Assembly (NCBI GenBank): GCA_015059245.1
Contig: SVAU01000001.1
Location: 62,001 to 126,000 of the forward strand
Direction of reading: 5' to 3'
Source of the DNA: Bacillota bacterium
GTDB lineage: Bacteria > Bacillota_I > Bacilli_A > RF39 > UBA660
DNA: 64,000 nt
The notes below the pieces were generated by a model, which searched no databases, was not told where the DNA came from, and saw only the letters and a program-made list of their open reading frames with translations. Both the position numbers and the translations under genes were made by a program. This document shows positions 60,784-64,000 of this stretch, in pieces. Every line of letters begins with the position of its first letter. The first letter of the stretch is position 1.

Positions 60784-61914
60784 ATGACAAATACATTTAA
60801 CAAAGATGATTTAACTGAAGTCAAAAAAACTGTTAGAGCTTTTAATAGAAAAGTAGAAGCAGAGATGGATTATAAATCTTCATATAATGGCAATGTTTTA
60901 TCTTTCGATTGGTTAGATGAATTTGAAGAGGCTTGCCCAAGAATAGATTTAATAGTAAGAAATGCTAAAGTTACATTAATGCAGGAAGAGAATATAGAAC
61001 TTATTGAAAAAGCTAAGAGAATTACTGTAGAAAGTGTTAAAGATTTAGCTAAACATACTAACTATATTAATGAGATTGATAGTAAAACTGGTGGTGTTAA
61101 ACCAGGTAAAATATTAGATATTAGAAATGAAGAAACATTTAATATTTATGAAAATAGATTTCTTTATACTTTAATACATGAAATGGAAGATTTTGTTTTA
61201 AGAAAAGAAGATGATCTTAAAAAATTAGAAATTTCTGATAGTAAAGTATTAGAGTATAAAGGAAAAGCTAAATCTAATAAAGATAGAATTAATATAGAAC
61301 TAAAGATAACTGCTGATTCACTACCTAGTGATGAAGTAAAAGATGATTTAAAAGAAAAGATTAAAGATTTAAAAAGAAGAATTAAAGATATTAAAATATA
61401 TATAGGTAGTTGGTACAAAAGTGAAATGATGAAATCTTTAGAAAGAGCTCATATTCCTTTTGTAAAACCACCACTTAAGAAGACAAATATATTACTTAAA
61501 AATCAAAATTTTAAGATTGCTACTAAATTATGGGAATTTATTAGAAATTATGATGATGATCAAAATAATGCGCAAGATAATTTAAATAGTAATGGAACAA
61601 ATGCTATTTTAGATTTCTTGAATCATAGTTTCTTACTAGATTATGCAGTAATGGATTCGATATTTAGTTCAAAAAGAGAACAAAAGAAACAATTATCTAA
61701 ATATGCTGTTGTACTACTTAGTTTAGAAATGAAAAGGATTATTGAGTTACTAAGAAGTCAAGGTATTAAGATAGATGATGAAGAATTGCTTAGAATGCTA
61801 GCTAATGAGGTTAATGAAGAAAAAGATGATAGATTAGCTGGTAGTGATGACATAAAGAAAAAGTTCAAAAAAGCAATGGATGAATACTTAGAAAGGACAC
61901 AAGAATACTTGTAG
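60784..61914 (+). CDS. DUF2357 (McrC-like) protein without nuclease domain
   Basis: This 376-residue protein has the DUF2357 hallmark ETFNIYENRFLYTLIHEM (residues ~120-137) and a second conserved block (AHIPFVKPPLKKTNILLKNQ). DUF2357 is the McrB-binding part of McrC, normally followed by a PD-(D/E)XK nuclease. Here the last ~125 residues are charged helices with no such motif. It probably stimulates or anchors the ATPase. Domain assignment is from motif recall; a profile search would settle it. Confidence 0.78.
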   Translation: MTNTFNKDDLTEVKKTVRAFNRKVEAEMDYKSSYNGNVLSFDWLDEFEEACPRIDLIVRNAKVTLMQEENIELIEKAKRITVESVKDLAKHTNYINEIDSKTGGVKPGKILDIRNEETFNIYENRFLYTLIHEMEDFVLRKEDDLKKLEISDSKVLEYKGKAKSNKDRINIELKITADSLPSDEVKDDLKEKIKDLKRRIKDIKIYIGSWYKSEMMKSLERAHIPFVKPPLKKTNILLKNQNFKIATKLWEFIRNYDDDQNNAQDNLNSNGTNAILDFLNHSFLLDYAVMDSIFSSKREQKKQLSKYAVVLLSLEMKRIIELLRSQGIKIDDEELLRMLANEVNEEKDDRLAGSDDIKKKFKKAMDEYLERTQEYL

Positions 61915-61922
61915 AGATTTAT

Positions 61923-62537
61923 ATGAAGAAAGTATTAGGAATAATAAAGAAAGTTGTAGATATAGTTCTTACTATATTTGTACTTTTATTTGTGTTAGTT
62001 GTATGTTTACAAAGATTTTCTAATAATGAAATATCATTGTTTAGTTATAGAATGTTTACTGTAGTTTCTGGTAGTATGAAACCTGAATATGATATTGGTG
62101 ATGTTCTTATTTCTAAAGAAGTGGATGCTAATAAAATCAAAAAAGGTGATGATGTTAGTTATCTAGGAAAAAGTGGTACTTTTAATGGAAAAGTTGTTAC
62201 ACATAGAGTTGAAAAAATAGAAAAAGATGTTGATGGAAGATTAGTATTCCATACTAAAGGATTAGCTAATTTAGTAGAAGATCCTGTTGTATATGAAGAT
62301 CAAATATATGGTGTTGTAGTTCATGAAGCTAAGATATTATCATTTATTTATAAATGTGTATCTACACCAAAAGGTATGTTTATATTTATTGTAATACCTG
62401 TTTTATATATAGTTGGTTCTGAAATGATATATTTTATGTTAGAAAAAGAAGAAAAAAGACGTAATAAATTGAAAGAACAAAAAGAAGAAGTCGTTGAAAA
62501 AAAGAAAACTGTAGTTAAGAAAACTAATAAAAAATAA
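61923..62537 (+). CDS. SipW-type signal peptidase, third in the locus
   Basis: This 204-residue peptidase has two spans and the SipW core: SGSMKP with S51 and THRVEKI with H94. The usual KGDAN motif reads KGLAN (L114), so the family's third catalytic Asp is replaced; the nearby VEDP could substitute, or activity is low. A basic Lys/Glu-rich C-terminal tail (~35 residues) is cytosolic. It precedes a substrate-like gene. Confidence 0.85.
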   Translation: MKKVLGIIKKVVDIVLTIFVLLFVLVVCLQRFSNNEISLFSYRMFTVVSGSMKPEYDIGDVLISKEVDANKIKKGDDVSYLGKSGTFNGKVVTHRVEKIEKDVDGRLVFHTKGLANLVEDPVVYEDQIYGVVVHEAKILSFIYKCVSTPKGMFIFIVIPVLYIVGSEMIYFMLEKEEKRRNKLKEQKEEVVEKKKTVVKKTNKK

Positions 62538-62569
62538 AGAGTAGAGTAAATAGTTAGGTGGTGATTGAA

Positions 62570-63814
62570 ATGGATGAAGATAAAGCAAAATCTAGACGTA
62601 GAAGTTATATCAAATTAAATATTCTATCTTTATTTTTTACAGCAGTTTCATTTATTTCAGTTACACTAGCATGGTTTGCTTATAGTGGACTTGTTACTAC
62701 TCAAACAGAAGTAAATGTTAAAGCTTGGTTTATTGAGTTTAACAATAAAGGTAATGCAGTATCTAATGATATAGTTATCTCATTGAGTGATATATATCCG
62801 GGAATGGATATCGTTAGTGAAACTATTGATATTAAAAATAGTGGTGATTCTGATGCAATGATTAATTATAAGATTAAAAGTGTTAGAATACTAGATGAAG
62901 AGTATGATGTTACTGATGGAGTTATAATTCAAGATAGATTATCTCATGAGTTTCCTTTCCATATTAATATGAGTCTAAGTGATCATTTTGCAAATGCTCA
63001 TGATGGTAAAGGTAATTTTACAGTATCAGTTTCTTGGCCTTTAGATAGTGCTACTGATGTTGAAGATACTGATTGGGGAACTAAAGCTTATGAATTTCAA
63101 AAAGCAGAAGCTGCTAAATATGCGAAAGATAATAACTATCAAGTAAGAAATGCTATTGAAGTAAAAATTAGTTTAGAAGCTGTACAATATGTTGGTGAAG
63201 GAGATGCTCCTGATTATAATTATTTACTTGGTAGTATTAAATTATATGATGTAGTTAATAATCAACCTTGTTCTGAAATATCAAATACTTGTTTGAAAAC
63301 TTATATAATAGATAAAAATAATAAATTATCAGATAGTTCTGTTACATTACTTCCGGATTTATATGGTACTTATGTAAGTGGTACATATAGTAATTATGAT
63401 ACTATGTATAATTCACTTACTAATGGTTGGACAGTTGCCCATAGAAAGTTAGAAGTTAAAGATATATTAGATATTACTTCTACAGATGTTGTTTCAACTA
63501 TGGTGGTAAGTGATAAGATATCTAGTCAGTTGGTTGGATATTTAGGTAGAGATGGAAGAACAGATGGATTATTAAACAATGTTATCAAATACGATGCTCA
63601 TATTAGATTTAAGAATCAATCATTTACTTATTTTAGTACATCAAATTGTTATTGGTTAAATGATTCTTATAATGCTGATAAACAATTTGCTTTAATTAAA
63701 GTTGATGATATGTTTAGTAGAATTTATGCTGAAAATAAAACAAGTACTTGTAAGATTGTACCTGTTATTGAAGTATCTAAAGCTAAATTTAGTGGAGAAG
63801 AAAGTAGTAATTAA
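62570..63814 (+). CDS. TasA-like secreted protein with SipW-type signal
   Basis: This 414-residue protein starts at ATG 62570 after AGGTGGTGA. An N-terminal basic stretch is followed by the signal (LSLFFTAVSFISVTLAWFAY) and the camelysin-like strand DIYPGMDIVSETIDIKN, whose PG...IxN pattern defines the family. The remaining ~250 residues are beta-rich with a few cysteines. It is the likely substrate of the peptidase just upstream and ends at a terminator. Confidence 0.82.
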   Translation: MDEDKAKSRRRSYIKLNILSLFFTAVSFISVTLAWFAYSGLVTTQTEVNVKAWFIEFNNKGNAVSNDIVISLSDIYPGMDIVSETIDIKNSGDSDAMINYKIKSVRILDEEYDVTDGVIIQDRLSHEFPFHINMSLSDHFANAHDGKGNFTVSVSWPLDSATDVEDTDWGTKAYEFQKAEAAKYAKDNNYQVRNAIEVKISLEAVQYVGEGDAPDYNYLLGSIKLYDVVNNQPCSEISNTCLKTYIIDKNNKLSDSSVTLLPDLYGTYVSGTYSNYDTMYNSLTNGWTVAHRKLEVKDILDITSTDVVSTMVVSDKISSQLVGYLGRDGRTDGLLNNVIKYDAHIRFKNQSFTYFSTSNCYWLNDSYNADKQFALIKVDDMFSRIYAENKTSTCKIVPVIEVSKAKFSGEESSN

Positions 63815-63827
63815 TACTACTTTTTTT
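63803..63827 (+). terminator. Terminator of the second surface-system operon
   Basis: AGTAGTA-ATTAA-TACTACT followed by T residues, overlapping the stop codon. Confidence 0.87.
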
Positions 63828-63834
63828 ATGTTAT

Positions 63835-63860
63835 AAAAAAGAACTACTCTTCAGTAGTTC
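63835..63860 (-). terminator. Minus-strand terminator of the gene at the right edge
   Basis: GAACTACT-CTTC-AGTAGTTC preceded on the plus strand by AAAAAA, so a U run follows on the minus strand; it overlaps the stop of that gene. Confidence 0.8.
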
Positions 63861-64000
63861 CTATTTTTTGTTCAAATTTTATTGTAGCTTCTATTTGTAA
63901 TTTTGTGTCATTTTTATTAACGTCGATTGCTACTTCTGTATCTTGTTCATCATTCATAGATTCGTTTGTTCCTTCATACCATTCGAAGTATACTCTTATA
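63844..64000 (-). CDS. C-terminal end of a convergent surface-type protein (truncated by window edge)
   Basis: The minus strand is open from the window edge to TAG at 63844-63846: 52 codons (IRVYFEWYEGTNESMNDEQD... KLQIEATIKFEQKIGTTEE). The VYFEWYEG and LQIEATIKFEQK strands are the typical C-terminal beta strands of camelysin/SipW-substrate proteins. It may be another substrate of the adjacent locus. Partial gene, so the assignment is tentative. Confidence 0.6.
   Translation of the reverse strand, partial: IRVYFEWYEGTNESMNDEQDTEVAIDVNKNDTKLQIEATIKFEQKIGTTEE

Noticed and set aside
59241..61914. McrBC-type restriction system
   Set aside because: No nuclease domain, the ATPase is membrane-anchored, no methyltransferase or other defence gene is near, and neighbours are secretion genes.

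Overview
The window is strongly AT-rich bacterial DNA with dense genes. TAA, TAG and TGA all act as ordinary stops, and TGG is the tryptophan codon. Low G+C, Gram-positive surface features (SipW-type signal peptidases, a sortase-like tail, a lipoprotein), and Bacillus-like gene order (rnc-smc; spoIIB-radC-mreC-mreD-spoIVFA-spoIVFB) point to a Bacillota/Bacilli lineage. An uncultured gut lineage of the RF39/Mollicutes-related type would fit, but that placement is inference.

1-28.1 kb is the right part of a siphovirus prophage in the order terminase large subunit, portal, ClpP-like prohead protease, HK97 capsid, connectors, tail tube, frameshifted tail chaperones, tape measure, Dit, Tal, fibres, holin, amidase. 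Integrase, repressor and replication genes must lie left of the window. Between late genes sit 'moron' cassettes with their own promoters and terminators; three promoters share an identical 15-bp spacer. After the lysis genes come more cargo genes: a secreted SGNH hydrolase with its own SipW-family signal peptidase, a sigma-like HTH protein followed by seven exact 11-bp-phased repeats, a cold-shock protein and a zinc-ribbon membrane protein. The right junction (about 28.10 kb) falls at the Walker A motif of a host ABC-transporter ATPase, leaving its 3' part next to its permease gene.

28-51.5 kb is host chromosome: ABC-2 permease, a stomatin-like protein, tRNA-Glu, -Ile, -Lys and -Ser, a VanY-like peptidase, an HExxH protein, an amber-interrupted small gene, an NPNTG-anchored surface protein, pyruvate formate-lyase and its activase, a TroA-like lipoprotein without metal ligands, rnc, smc, an Lgt-like protein, a surface protein ending in an intein-like Hint domain, and a reduced version of the Bacillus radC-mre-spoIVF locus.

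51.5-63.8 kb is the most interesting region: two tandem transcription units encoding a giant beta-helix-like surface protein, several proteins with SipW-type signal sequences and TasA/camelysin-like beta domains, three SipW-like S26 peptidases (one catalytically dead, one fused to a large cytosolic domain), a membrane-anchored McrB-like AAA+ ATPase and a DUF2357 (McrC-like) partner with no nuclease. I propose a cell-surface secretion or fibre-assembly system driven by a McrB/DUF2357 machine. A convergent partial gene at the right edge looks like another secreted substrate.
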